64,000 nt of DNA from assembly GCA_958496175.1 (NCBI GenBank), contig OY292278.1:7564001-7628000 (forward strand). The letters run 5' to 3'. Of the stretch, positions 23,727-35,125 are shown in pieces; within the stretch, counting starts at the first letter, position 1; each line of letters opens with the position of its first letter. Source of the DNA: Sisyra terminalis. Taxonomy: Eukaryota; Arthropoda; Insecta; Neuroptera; Sisyridae. The position numbers were made by a program, and so were the translations under genes. Under the pieces are notes generated by a model. The model made no database searches. It saw only the letters and a list, made by a program, of their open reading frames with translations, and was not told where the DNA came from.

Positions 23727-24440
23727 ATGAAATCATACTTGTTTATACCTAGGTGCGTAGAAGTTGCGGCTATATCCATGAAATGTAAAAGAAAAGTTTA
23801 AGAGTCAATTAATAATGTTTTAATTAATAAGACTCATGAAAAAATGAATTCCCCACTTGTAAAAAGACTTAAATATTATATTATTACTATCCATGTATTA
23901 ATTTCATAGCCGGATCTTATTATAATAACTATATATAATAGACTGAACCAAAAAAATTAACTATTTTTTTTTTTTGAAAAGTATATCGAAAATATTGTTC
24001 AAAGTAACAAAAAAAAAATATCGGGAAAGTTTGAGCCCTTATTATTAATATTAAAAAGCATTTTTTCATTAATTTGAGATGACATGAAATCATATTTGTT
24101 TACACCTAGGTGCGTAGAGGTTGCGGCTATATCCATGAGGTGTAAACGAAAAGTTTAAGGGTCAATTAATAATGTTTTAATTAATAAAACTTATGAAAAA
24201 ATGAATTCCCCACTTGTAAAAATATTTAGATATTATATTATTATTATCCATGTACTGATTTCATAGCCGGATCTTATTATAATAACTATATATAATAGAC
24301 CAGACCAAAAAAATCGACTATTTTTTTTTGAAAAGTATATCAAAAATATTGTTCAAGGTAACAAAAAAAAAAAATCGGCAAGGTTTGAGCCCTTAATATT
24401 AACATTAAAAAGAATTTTTTAATTAATTTGAGATGTAAAA
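23727..24440. repeat. Tandem duplication of about 356 bp
   Basis: Two direct units start at CATGAAATCATA (23727 and 24083). Both contain CCTAGGTGCGTAGA(A/G)GTTGCGG, then ATAGCCGGATCTTATTATAA, and both end with the left tip of a B-family element (TAATAGAC(T/C)..ACCAAAAAAATCGAC-like). The duplication therefore copied a unit that already contained a B insertion. Confidence 0.85.
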
Positions 24441-24599
24441 TCAATAGTTATATTCACGTAAATGAAATGAAAGCCAAAAATACAAAGAATATAATGCAAA
24501 TCTTTTAATTGCTACTTAACGCATTTAAATCACGTAAAACGTCAAAATTTGTTTAAAACATTCATCAAACTACTCAATTATTGCTTCTTGATTAACTTT

Positions 24600-25060
24600 T
24601 TAACTACCAACCCCTTTATCATTTGAGCTATGAAATATTTTCAACGGGAAATTTTAGACAGGGGAATTACATTCCCAAGTGTTAATAAATATAATAGACT
24701 TGCCCAAAAAAATCGACTATTTTTTTTTTTGAAAAGTATATCGAAAATATTGTTCAAGGTGACAAAAAAAAAATATATCAGGAAGGTTTGAGACCTTAAT
24801 ATTAATATTAAGAGGTCTATCATCTGTAATTTCGATTTTTTTATTTGGGCTTTCATTTTTGCATCAATGCTGTCAAACTTTCAAGGTAAAAAAAATTATC
24901 TGTCTATATATTTATAGAAAATTATATTCCCTATAAAAAACGTCTCGCTGAAAAGTTTTGCCAGGCACGCCGTTTCCGAATTTTAGCCGTTTTTAGAGGT
25001 CGATATTTTGTAAATTAAGCTCGATATCGAAAAATTGTATTCTTCATTTTTGTTTTTTTT
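24600..25060. mobile_element. B-family foldback, left arm only
   Basis: After the leader shared with 21640-21715 it runs TAATAGACTTGCCCAAAAAAATCGAC, the TATTGTTCAAGGTGAC block and CCTTAATATTAATATTAAGAGG, then stops at the CAGGCACGCCGTTTCCGAAT word. The right arm is absent. Confidence 0.7.
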
Positions 25061-25289
25061 TTCGTCGAAATGTATAAGAATCCACCAAAACATCATGGCG
25101 CCGGAAGAATCGTAGTATTTCCAAAATATCCAAACTTCCCACAAATTCTAATTTGATTCCAAGAAAACCAAGGGTGTAGAAAATGCTTTTTATTTGATTA
25201 AAAATTGATACAGACACTTTTCCAGAAAATATTTTACCTAGATTGGCGATCATCACCAGTGTTATGGCTAACAATGTAAGGATGATTAC
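25061..25289. other. Short spacer, no feature recognised
   Basis: Sequence between two B-family elements; nothing recognised. Confidence 0.4.
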
Positions 25290-26246
25290 TAGACTGGGCC
25301 AAAAAAATCGACAACTTTTTTTTTTTTTGAAAAGTACATCAAAAATATTGTTCAAGGAGACAAAAAAAAAATACCGGGAAGGTTTGAGACCTTAATATTA
25401 ATACATTAATATGCCTATCCTCTTTAATTTCGATTTTTTTATTTGTGCTTTAATTTTTGCGTCAATGCTATCAAACTACCACGGTAAAAAAAATTATCTG
25501 CCCATTTATTTATAGAAAATTAAATTCCCTACAAAAAATGTTTCTTCAAAAATTTTTGCCAGTTACGCCGTTTCCGAATAATCAAGCTTTAAACATTGAT
25601 TTAATTTTTAGATTTATCTTTTTTATTTTGGAATTTTGTAACTAACGAACAAATAAATATATAGAAATGAACAATATAGATTCTTGAAGGGAATTTAATG
25701 CTCTATAAAAAGGGTGTCTTAACGTTTTTACATAAAATCACTTTTTCAAAATTGGTTCAACAACAAAAAATAATAATTTTTCCTTCAATTTTAATTGTGA
25801 ATAACTTTTGAAAAAGTGATTTTATGTAAAAAAGTAATAGACCTTTTTTGTAGAGCATTAAATTCCCTTCAAGAATCTATATTGTTCATTTCTATATATT
25901 TATTTGTTCGTTAGTTACAAAATTCTAAAATAAAGAAGATAAATCTAAAAATTATATTAATGGTTAAAGCTTGATTATTCGGAAACGGCGTGGCTGGCAA
26001 AAAATTTCAAAATTAAATTTTTTGTAGGGAATTAAATTTTCTATAATATGTGCAGATTATTCTTTTTACTATGATAGTTTGACAGCATTGACGCAAAAAT
26101 GAAAGCACAAATTAAAAATTAAAGATGATTGACCTCGTAAAATTAATATTAAGGGCGCAAATCTCCCCGATATTTGTTTTCTGTTACCTTGAACAATATT
26201 TTCGATACACTTTAAAAAAAATAGTCGATTTTTTTGGCCCAGTCTA
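25290..26246. mobile_element. B-family foldback element, complete
   Basis: Ends are TAGACTGGGCCAAAAAAATCG and CGATTTTTTTGGCCCAGTCTA. The arms mirror each other around a centre near 25770. Each arm contains GTAGGGAATTAAATTTTCTATA-like hairpin words, the ACGCCGTTTCCGAATAATCAAGCTT block and TTAATATTAAT repeats. No transposase and no clear flanking duplication. The A, B and C families share their order of motifs, so they look like members of one superfamily. Confidence 0.85.
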
Positions 26247-27172
26247 ATATAACTATATTTATAATACTTTAATTCTAAAGTTAATCGAAGTTATTTGTAG
26301 TAAATAAAAGGCATTTATCAGAAACTTAATGAATTGCTGCTATAAAATTGTTATCACCACTTGGTGAGATTTCAAAAGAACGTAATAGAATTTTGAAGCT
26401 AATATATTCTTATTTATGCTATTATTTTAAAATACATTTGTAAAGCTGTATTTTTGGGGTTGTAGCCACGTAAAACGTACATGAATATGCGTTATGAAAT
26501 AGAATAGAGTACGTGGGAAAAGTATAGATGTTTATGGTACATAATTTGCAACAGATGCGTAGCGTTTCGTAGCATGTCTTTGTCCTTTTTTTTACAAACT
26601 CACCAGCTTTTCTATCATTTATTTCAATTAAATATGTTAGTAATTTAAATAAATATGTAATAAAAAATTATTAAAGTTATTTATAAACTACTACCTAAGT
26701 TTTAAAAGTAAGCAAACAAAATATACGTAATATACGTAATATACTTTTATGTTTATTTTTTGACAAACTACTTAAGTGATATATATTGATAGATAATGTA
26801 ATCACTGAGTGAACATAATAAAAGACTTTTAAACCAAGGAATGCCAATAGGCCTATTAACAGAATATTGCAATTTGAGAAAGCATTTACAAATTGTAGGG
26901 AAACATATAGTCAAAAAACATAAAAACATAAGAAACATATAGGTTGCCTTCCATTTTCTATTTAACTACCCAACTATGGCTTAAAGCTGTTTTGGAATAC
27001 CTGGACATAAACAGGAAAACATACAAAAAGATCGAGGAAATTGGTCATCTCCTGAGATTTTTCTCAAAAGCAGACCTATCCAATAGGAACTAGTAACAAA
27101 GCCGAGACCCAATAGTCCATTTAAAATGCAGCAAAAAGCCACTTACAAGAGGCTTTCAATACAATGAAGAAG
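26247..27172. other. AT-rich DNA, no gene recognised
   Basis: No coding similarity. This lies a little over 1 kb upstream of the ELOVL start codon and could include its promoter, but no signal is decisive. Confidence 0.45.
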
Positions 27173-27852
27173 CAGTGGCGTAGCTAGGTAACCAAGGGCC
27201 CTATGTAAACTGATTAGGTTTTATCAAATAAAAATATGAAATATACAAATACTTTAAAAATGCTAAATTACTTAAGCTCATTTTTGTGCACTGCAGGCCA
27301 GGTAATAAAAATATTAAACAGTAACAACATAAATTACAATTAATACTTGGTGTAGGTTTGGCTAATAAAACGAAATTGAGAAGATTCAAGGATTTATTAT
27401 ATAAAGGTCGGGCCTACCAACTGACTAAATAACAATTATATTTGCAATTTTTTTCTAGCTTTAGTTTTCGCAAAAGTATCAATGACTTCGTTTAAATCCA
27501 GGCTTAATGCAGTTTTATTTTCAATTGCTATTAATGATAAATATCGGAGTCAAGTTTGGCCCATATTATTTCTTAAATATTTTTTTATTATTTTTAATTT
27601 GCTAAATGAGCTTTCAGCTACTGCAGAAGTGACAGGAAGTAAAAGGAATAATAACATTGCTGTAAATACTTCGGTTAGGTCGCATTCTAGCACTCCATAT
27701 TTGCTCATTAGTTCCTTACATAATTGGTGAACTTCCAACTGAATTTCCAAAAGTTCAGTTCGATCGAAATTTCTGGTAAAGATTCGAGGGCCTCCTGAGC
27801 TTGAGGGCCCCGGAGCACTGCCCCGCCTAGTCCCTAGGTAGCTACGCCACTG
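27173..27852 (-). mobile_element. hAT element, internally deleted, with perfect 8-bp TSD
   Basis: Ends CAGTGGCGTAGCTAGGTAAC and, inverted, CAGTGGCGTAGCTACCTAGG. The flanks are TGAAGAAG on both sides (27165-27172 and 27853-27860), a perfect 8-bp duplication. The minus strand encodes ELLEIQLEVHQLCKELMSKYG..ECDLTEVF, then LPVTSAVAESSFSKLKIIKKYLR, the hAT C-terminal dimerisation region, and nothing of the catalytic core. The element is therefore a deleted derivative. The intact duplication argues that it is among the younger insertions here. It ends 170 bp before the ELOVL 5' exon boundary at 28022. Confidence 0.92.
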
Positions 27853-28021
27853 TGAAGAAGGCATATCCCGAATGGGATAAGTAGGATGCCAGTTTTGGTC
27901 GTCAATCTAATGGGGACGCAAAATTTGAATTATGCATTTTAATTTGATCGATGAAAGAACAAATCTAACGACATAACTAAAGAATCTAAGTATCAGTTAA
28001 TATATTTTTTTTTATTTGCAG

Positions 28022-29097
28022 AGACTGAATACATAGCACAAAACAATGTCGGGCCTAATGTACATGGTGGCTGAAAACTACAGCGGTTTTATGCACAACA
28101 AACCTGGTAATTATTCAACAATTGATTGAGTTTGAAATATGATTATTGATATCTTTATTGAATCTAGACAATGTGGTCGATACATGGTTATTTATGCAAT
28201 CCCCAATGCCTGTGCTGACGATTTTGGCATGCTATTTGTACTTTGTACTGAAACTGGGTCCACAGTGGATGGCCAAACGGAAGCCTTTTGAACTGCAACC
28301 AATCTTAGTCGCATATAATGCCTATCAGGTCTTATTTAGTATATGGCTGTGCTGTCAAGCTTTGGAAGTTGACGCCAAATCTTTCATAATGCATTTGGGA
28401 TGTTCGCAAACGGTTGGAAACAGTGAATTTGCTATGGCGGTAAGATTTAATTTAGCAACATAAATCCGAAATTAAATGTAATTTTTGATTTAATTTTTTT
28501 TCAGTTGTATCGTGGCGCATGGTGGTATTTCTTTTCAAAGCTCGTCGAGCTTTTGGACACCGTGTTCTTTGTGCTACGTAAAAAGCAATCGCAAGTGACA
28601 TTCTTACACGTGTACCACCATTCGTGTACCGCACTCTTTTCATGGGGATACCTGAAATTTTTACCAGGGGAACAGGGTGTCGTCATTGGATTTCTCAATT
28701 CGCTTGTCCACGTGGTTATGTATTTCTATTATATGTTGGCCGCACTCGGTCCAAAGTTCCAAAAATATTTATGGTGGAAAAAATATATGACCTGGATTCA
28801 ATTGGTAATTGATTGAATTGAAAAAAAAAACGGAAATCACTCATAAATATTACATTTTAGACACAATTCGGAATCATGCTGGCATATTTGACTTTCATCA
28901 TTGTCGCCGATTGTAAGGTGTCACGAGGCTTGACTATATTCTTCGTTGCAAACGCAATAATTTATTTATATTTATTCGGCGATTTTTACATAAAAGCATA
29001 CAAAAAACCGAAAAAGATTGAGGAAATTGATGCCATTTCGACGCAGGCTAGTTTGCAGGCGGCGCCACAACCGTCCACGTCGAAAAAATGCCAATGA
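28022..29097 (+). CDS. Elongation of very-long-chain fatty acids protein (ELOVL family), 4 coding exons
   Basis: This is a 3-ketoacyl-CoA synthase of the ELO family, which condenses malonyl-CoA with a long acyl-CoA in the ER membrane. Coding exons are 28046-28106, 28168-28439, 28505-28804 and 28861-29097. All introns begin GT (GTAATT, GTAAGA, GTAATT) and end AG. The protein is 289 residues, normal for the family. Exon 3 holds KLVELLDTVFFVLRKK and the catalytic HVYHH box (about residues 146-150), then HVVMYFYYMLAALGP, the second family signature. Several hydrophobic segments are visible. The last residues, KKCQ, form a KKXX ER-retrieval signal. The ATG at 28046 lies 24 nt after a splice acceptor (TTTGCAG at 28015-28021), so a 5' non-coding exon must lie upstream. 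N11 (NYS) is a possible glycosylation site. The nearest subgroup appears to be the insect CG2781/bond-like elongases, but I give no symbol. No canonical AATAAA follows within 200 bp. Confidence 0.95.
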
Positions 29098-29406
29098 TTG
29101 ATTGGTTTTTATGGCTTTTATTATACATTTAGGTATTGGATTCCAAAAAAAATGGACGAAAGTTTTGTATCATTTTTCGTTGCTTTGTTAATTTATTAAC
29201 TATTTATAATGAATTTTATAATATATTTACGTTTACGATGAAAAAAATGTTTATATTTCAATAATAATATTAAATTATTGCCATCAAGGATTGAAGGATA
29301 TAAATAATAATAATTTTATTCATAATCTAATATTCTCTTACACATAATACCAGAAAATATTTACACTTCACCAAATAACATTTTTTTTTAAAATTTATTC
29401 TTATTT
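29098..29406 (+). other. Probable ELOVL 3' UTR and downstream DNA
   Basis: AT-rich sequence directly after the ELOVL stop. Only AATAAT-type variants (29261-29310) could serve as poly(A) signals. Confidence 0.5.
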
Positions 29407-30032
29407 CAAAATAAGATTTTTTCGCTGATTTTAAACAGTTATACTGTGTATCCAATATATAAGATATATTGCAGTCCAATTTATGTAGTATAATTTAATA
29501 TAATAATATATAAAAATCAGTTCAAACAAAAATATTCGTGACGTATTGCCCAGATACGTATTTCGATTGCCAAGCAATCTTCATCAGTGGTCAATAAGTA
29601 GTTTGGATCACTCCGTAACTGCTTTGTAAAAGCATAGAAATTGTTAAAAGAAAGGGAAAGGTACTAAATTGGGAAAATGGTCCAATTCAAAATTCGGCAC
29701 TTTTCGGGTTGCTTACGAAGGATTCGGTGAAAGTAAAGAAATTTGGGAACACCCCCCCCCCTCCATAACCACATCGCAAAAAAAGAAAGGCACGACATAT
29801 AAATTGAGGTCAATCCGTGATTATTTTGTAAATCATCACAAAGCAGTTACGGAGTGATCCAAACTACTTGATAACCACTGATGAAGATTGCTTGGCAATC
29901 GAAATACGTATCTGGGCAATACGTCACGAATATTTTTGTTTGAACTTCTGTTCAAATTTATGTTGGTGGTATGATTTTTATATATTATTATATTAAATTG
30001 GACTGCAATATATCTTATATATTGTATACACA
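29407..30032. mobile_element. D-family foldback, long form
   Basis: The left end is CAAAATAAGATTTTTTCGCTG. The left arm runs through GACGTATTGCCCAGATACG and GCCAAGCAATCTTCATCAGTGG, and the mirrored arm runs back to TTATATATTGTATACACA. Unlike the short form at 17736, the centre (29600-29860) contains an extra loop with GGATCACTCCGTAACTGCTTTG and its inverse, plus CGGCACTTTTCGGGTTGCTTACG and a C9-10 tract. The same loop occurs at 63560-63800. Confidence 0.85.
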
Positions 30033-30193
30033 TTGTTCTTATTTGTTTTGAAAAAGAATTTAAGATAAGAACTCCTATGGTTTCTCAAAAAATTGATATT
30101 GAAATAGGGCAAATTTGGTCAAAAAATACATCCAAATATTTTTGATTTATATTAAAACTATTTTCCCAAAACATTACAAATTTATGAAACCGT
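30033..30193. other. Spacer, no feature recognised
   Basis: AT-rich; nothing recognised. Confidence 0.4.
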
Positions 30194-30580
30194 CAGGTAG
30201 GGTAACCAATTTTAAATTATAGAAAATCCGGAGAGTTGTTTTCAATAAAAAAACAGTCTTAAAAATTTTAAAGCTTTACTGCTTCATTCTATATTCGAAA
30301 TATAATAAATATATATTTTTTTGACTAAAAAAACCAATTGTTATCGCTTGATAACAGTGGAAAATTTTGCTTTTTATTAACACTGAAAATTGTGGAAAAT
30401 CGTTTTTGTAAACTGGAGTCAAGAAAAAATTACATTGTTCTGGAGTTTCCGGTTTAAAATGGGGGAGTTGGTAACCCTTAAAAAAATCCGGAGATTATTT
30501 TTGTAAACTGGAGACTGGAGAAAACATTATTTTTCTGGAGTCTCCGGACTAAAACTGGAGAGTTGGTAACCTTACCTTCA
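30194..30580. mobile_element. MITE-like element with CTGGAG internal repeats
   Basis: CAGGTAGGGTAACCAA on the left is mirrored by TTGGTAACCTTACCTT on the right. The interior repeats TTTTTGTAAACTGGAG and TCTGGAGT(T/C)TCCGG. Ends and size suggest a hAT-type MITE, but I find no clear target duplication. Confidence 0.5.
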
Positions 30581-30895
30581 GGTACTTGAACTCTGACGAA
30601 GAGTGAATGGAGAGGTAAAATTTTATTCTTGGAAAAAATGAATATTCCTATTAAAAAAAGGCATTTTAAATGTTCAAAAAACCCATTAGAAATCTTTAAA
30701 AGTTATTAAAGACATTTTAAAAATAATGATTTCAAAATTCTTCAAAACACTTATTTTTTGACAGGGTTCTTATTATCTTTCCCCTGAAACTTACGAAAAT
30801 TTTAATTAAATAGTTGAAACTGGAATTTGAAATTCTTAGAAAAGAACAGATCTAAATCGAGGATTTCAATTATAAGATGTATACCGATGTATATT
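30581..30895. other. AT-rich spacer
   Basis: Nothing recognised. Confidence 0.4.
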
Positions 30896-31425
30896 AGGGT
30901 GGGTCAAAAAAATCGATTATAATTTTTTTTTTACAAGTGACACGGAAAAATGGGTTGTTAGACACCTTAAAAAAATTCTCACCAAGTATGAGCTCTTAAT
31001 TTTAATGGGAAGATCCTCCGCATCGCAGTTTTGTATTTTTTTCTCAGTCCAATAGAAAAAAATTCATACCTCATCATTTATCGATTGTACAGAAAAATGT
31101 TTTGAAAGAATTTTTTAGGAAATTTAATGCTCTACAAAAAAGGTATTCTATATTTTTTCCGTAAGCCTCACCATTTGAAAGATATTAAGGATGCAATTTT
31201 GATTATTTTAAGACAAATTTCATTTTTATTTATGAATTTTATCACTCGACAATAAATGACTCTTATACAATGCGCAATACAAATTTTTGTTGGAAATTAA
31301 CTGCTCTACAAAAATGGTTTCTTATGTTTTGGCGATTAAATTAACCCTTCAAAAGATATTCATCATCAAACTATTTGATGATACCGTACCAAAACATAAG
31401 CAAAAAAATTAAAAATCCTAGTTTA
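30896..31425. repeat. C-family repeat, relative of the A/B foldbacks
   Basis: It begins GGGTGGGTCAAAAAAATCGAT, followed by GACACGGAAAAATGGG, then GAGCTCTTAATTTTAATGGGA, then TTTAATGCTCTACAAAAAAGG twice. The order of motifs is that of one arm of the A and B foldbacks, but the mirrored arm is missing and the sequence has diverged. Confidence 0.6.
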
Positions 31426-31433
31426 ATATGTGC

Positions 31434-31677
31434 CGTTTATTTTGAAAGTGAGTTAAGTCAATTTCAAGAACAATCCCTATAGTGTTATCATTGTTAACCA
31501 TAGGAACTATGGAAGATACTAAGGGTGGAGGAGGGAATAATTGGCGTTTTTGTTAAAATAAGTAATTTCTGAAAACTTAGCAGTTAAATAATTAACATAC
31601 TTTGTTCTAGTTACAAGAAGAAGAATCACCATATAGACCGTCCTTGAAATGGACTTACACCACTTTCAAAATAAACG
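31434..31677. mobile_element. 244-bp MITE, CGTTTATTTTGAAAGTG ends, copy 1
   Basis: The left end CGTTTATTTTGAAAGTGAGT and right end CACTTTCAAAATAAACG are inverted repeats, extended by TAAGTC..ATTTCAAG and its inverse. Copy 2 at 36098-36339 shares ends and interior (AGCAGTTAAATAATTAACATAC). Target duplication is not clear. Confidence 0.8.
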
Positions 31678-32239
31678 AGTCATATATTGCGATTACTCTG
31701 ATAATTTCGAAGTAAATTTTATTGCTTAAGAGGTTTTGAATTAAAAAAACCTTTGCCCTTCTCCGCTAATATCAGTTACTTAAATCACCAATTTTTAAAT
31801 TTGTTTATATAAAAAAGGTAATCATTGAAAAAAATCTCACGATGTTTCGTATTATTTTGCTGATAGTAAAGATAAGAATTTTTTTTTTTTGAAATGGTAT
31901 AACTCTTAAATATATCTAAAAAATTTAGAAAGAACTTTCAGTTCAGAGAATTCTAGTAATTTTAACACAATTCCTTTAAAGAATAACTGACATTTGCAAA
32001 AAATTTTGCAATTTCGACTTTTCCGCAACGAAAAGTTGCACTAACATTGAGGTAAGTCTAAAATCTTTAAAAGTACTAAGTTCCCCCTATACTGTTTTTA
32101 AAAAAAAAAGAAGAAAAAACAATCCCTGTACTTAATAAATCAAATTATTTTACTAAGACAATAAATTTGAAAGTTTTTACTCGTGAAAATTGAGTAGTTT
32201 GATTTTGATTCAACTACTTTAGAGCTTTCAACCAGCGTC
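31678..32239. other. AT-rich DNA, no gene recognised
   Basis: No coding signal or repeat recognised. Confidence 0.45.
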
Positions 32240-33240
32240 ATTGTATATTAGCCAATACTCAAACCAATTTATCTTCAAATTGTACGGGTACGTTAAAATC
32301 GTGTTGCATTTGAGCGACACCTATAGCAAAACACCGACACTACAGCAAAAACAAGAAAAAAAACATGTCTATTTTAAATGTCAAACGGTCGATAGAGGAC
32401 AACACTATATCAGTGAAAAGCTCACAAAAGAAACAGAACTACAAATTTCAGTTATAATATATGGTATTGTACATAAAATCAATAAACATGGCGGTGTATT
32501 TGTGCTGTCAAGTGCGTTTTTGTGCGTTTTAACCGTCTGGTAAGTGTAACTTTTGTAAAATTTATCAAAAAAATTCGTAAACTAGGAGCTTTAGCTCGCG
32601 AGCTTACACGCCGACCATATTTCCGTTTTGCACCGCCGAAAAATCGCCGATAAATTCACTTTTGTGCAACTGTCACTGCGATTCATGTGGGCGTTAATCT
32701 GTCAAAACCATACTGAATCATCTTGCACTTAAATAGTTTGTAATTAGCATCAAATTTTCATACTGGCCACTTGCTGGGTCCGTACAAAGGTCGTTGGAAA
32801 CACCAAAAGTGCCGCAACTGTCAACAATCACGCATACTCAATGCGGTGTTGTTGGTGTAAACTTTACCGGTTTAAGTGTTGAATTTTCCAAATTTTTGAA
32901 TAAAAACCCCAAATTTTTGCTTACAAAATCCAAACGGGAAACCATCATTGTTGAGGTATTAAAATTTTGTCACTTCTACATGTGGTTTTAACGTTATTAT
33001 TTTTTTTTTTTTGAATTGCAATTCCGCAACAGTTGTCAGTTTGAAATTTCATTCTAAAGATTTTTAACGGAAAATTTTGTTATTTTTCTCATTGAAAAAG
33101 TTTATTTATAAAACATGAGCCTCTTATTTTGTTTGCAATGCGTCGTATAAATTTCCATATGTTCATTTTTGATTGATCCAACGCCGCTTGGTCGTTTGAA
33201 TATGGCGATAAAAGTCAAAGTTTTTTTGCAAGAAATTACA
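32240..33240 (+). other. Unique, less AT-rich island; candidate promoter or 5' exon
   Basis: This is one of few stretches not made of repeats or A/T runs. It contains GCTCGCGAGC (32595-32604), ACGCCGACC, CACCGCCGAAAAATCGCCG and possible donors (CTGGTAAGT at 32538-32546; GAGGTATT near 32954). It lies about 6 kb upstream of the FNDC3-like coding exon, which needs a 5' non-coding exon. Assigning it to that gene is inference; a frame at 32241-32543 has no recognisable domain. Confidence 0.35.
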
Positions 33241-33654
33241 GTAAAATCCACTTATAATCACGTATAAAGCATCAAATTTTAGTAAGAAAATCAATTTATC
33301 ATGAATTGACTATAGTAACATAGTAACAGGATACTTACTGAAGAGGGTTCAAAAAAAAAGCTAGAGAAAGGTTCACTTCAAATTCGAAAATATTATTTTC
33401 ATTGCTCGTTATAAAAATAATGATATAATATTATGAACCAAAAGGATCAAATTGCATAGCTATACAGCATTTCGATAGTGCAATTAAAATCGTATTGTTC
33501 GAAGAAGGCTGTGCAGGTATAATAATGTTGCCAAGGGACTTATGGATAAGAAAAAATATTTGTCTTCTTTACCACCCCTTGAAAATAAGAAGGAATTTTC
33601 TCGTTAACATTTACATTATTATTAAAAACTATTGAGTTCATTAGAATGTTCAGC
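33241..33654. other. AT-rich DNA, no gene recognised
   Basis: Nothing recognised. Confidence 0.4.
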
Positions 33655-33975
33655 AATTTGCAATAAACAATATCCAAATTCCATCACTTGGTAAAAGATT
33701 TAGCCGATTAAGATTTTTAATAATGAAGATGACAACCCTTAACGATAATTTTTTTTTTCTCAGTACCTCTGGAAGATATATTCATGAATTGAAACTATAC
33801 ATGACTATCAGTAAACTAATTTATACATTTTTGAGAATTATAGCAAAATAACTTAAAAATGAGAAGTATATTTTTTGAGGGTGGTTTTTTATATCAACTC
33901 CCAAAATGACACCTACCAAAAAAATATATATTTTTTTGTTAATTAGTTAGCTATCATATGTTAAAGTTGCAAAAT
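33655..33975. repeat. L-family repeat, copy 1
   Basis: It contains AACCCTTAACG, then AACTATACATGACTAT..TAAACTAATTTAT, then GTATATTTTTTGAGGGTGG, then CAAAATGACA(C)CTACCAAAAAAAT. The inverse of this order is found at 36345-36700, and parts recur directly at 53330-53912 and 54420-54601. Confidence 0.7.
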
Positions 33976-34138
33976 GATCAAATTGGTGGAACATAATTTA
34001 AAAAAAATAAAAATCAATTGAGGATACGTGCATGCATATCAATTTTTACCAAAATCTTATATGGACACCTGTATATTCTCTATATCCATCATTATAAATA
34101 TGTTCTTAAAACTTTTAACTCTCGAAAAATATGTATAT

Positions 34139-35117
34139 TAGACTGATTCACAAAAAAATGATTATTTTTTTTTTGATTATATCGGAAATATTGTTGGAAA
34201 TGACAAAAAAAAATCCTGTGAAAGTTTAAGCTCTTAATATTAATATTAAGAGGTGGCGCATCGCAAATTTCGATTTTCCATTTAAATAACATGGGAACAA
34301 TATTCTCTTGCACTTTGGAATTTTATAGCTCACGTTGGTGACAATATTTCGGAATTGCCAAGGTATATTCCTGTAGAAAATTGAACGATCTACAAAAAAG
34401 GTCTCGCACAAGTTTTTGATAAATTTATTCCTTCAAAAGTTATTTGAGGTAAGAGTTGAACTAAAGAGAAATTTTAATATTTTTTCAATTTTTTGACGCA
34501 ACCATCAACTTTATGAGAAAATTTTTTGGGACATTTTTTGTAGAGCACTTTTTTTCTGTAACTTATCTCTATAAAAGTTTTGATATTTTTCACAGATCCT
34601 AAGTTATTTAAAACAATAAAATTACGACTATTTTCAGTTTAATGCAAATAACTTAGGACCTGTGAAAAATATAAAAACTTTTATAGAGATAAGTTATAGA
34701 AAAAAAAGGGCTCTATAAAAAATTTACTATAAAATTTTCTCATAAAATTGATGGTTGCGTCAAAAAATTGAAAAAATTTTAAAATTTCTCTTTAGTTCAA
34801 CTTTGACCTCGAATAACTTTTGAAGGAATAAATATATCAAAAACTTGTACACGACCTTTTTTGTAGATCGTTCAATTTTCTACAAGAATATACCTTGGCC
34901 ATTCCGAAATATTGTCACTAACGTGAGCTATAAAATTCCCAAGTGCAAGAGAATATTGTTCCCATGTTATTTAAATGGAAAATCGAAATTTGCAATGCGG
35001 TATCTCTTAACATTAATATTAAGACCTTAAATTTTCATAGGTTTTTTTTTATCATTTCCAACAATATTTTCGATATAATTAAGAAAAAAAAATCATAATT
35101 TTTTTTGAATCAGTCTA
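34139..35117. mobile_element. A-family foldback element, copy 3, with 8-bp TSD
   Basis: Ends are TAGACTGATTCACAAAAAA and TTTTTTGAATCAGTCTA. The flanks are ATGTATAT on both sides (34131-34138 and 35118-35125), a perfect 8-bp duplication. The TTGTAGA-N11-TCTACAA hairpin is perfect at 34861-34885; its partner near 34371-34395 has one stem change. The CTTAATATTAATATTAAG block is at 34231-34252. This is the copy that best defines the element ends. An 8-bp duplication would fit hAT, P or Merlin, but the TAGACTG ends match none that I know. Confidence 0.88.
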
Positions 35118-35125
35118 ATGTATAT

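Noticed and set aside
28501..28698. Minus-strand frames across ELOVL exon 3
   Set aside because: Antisense of a well-supported exon; no family similarity.
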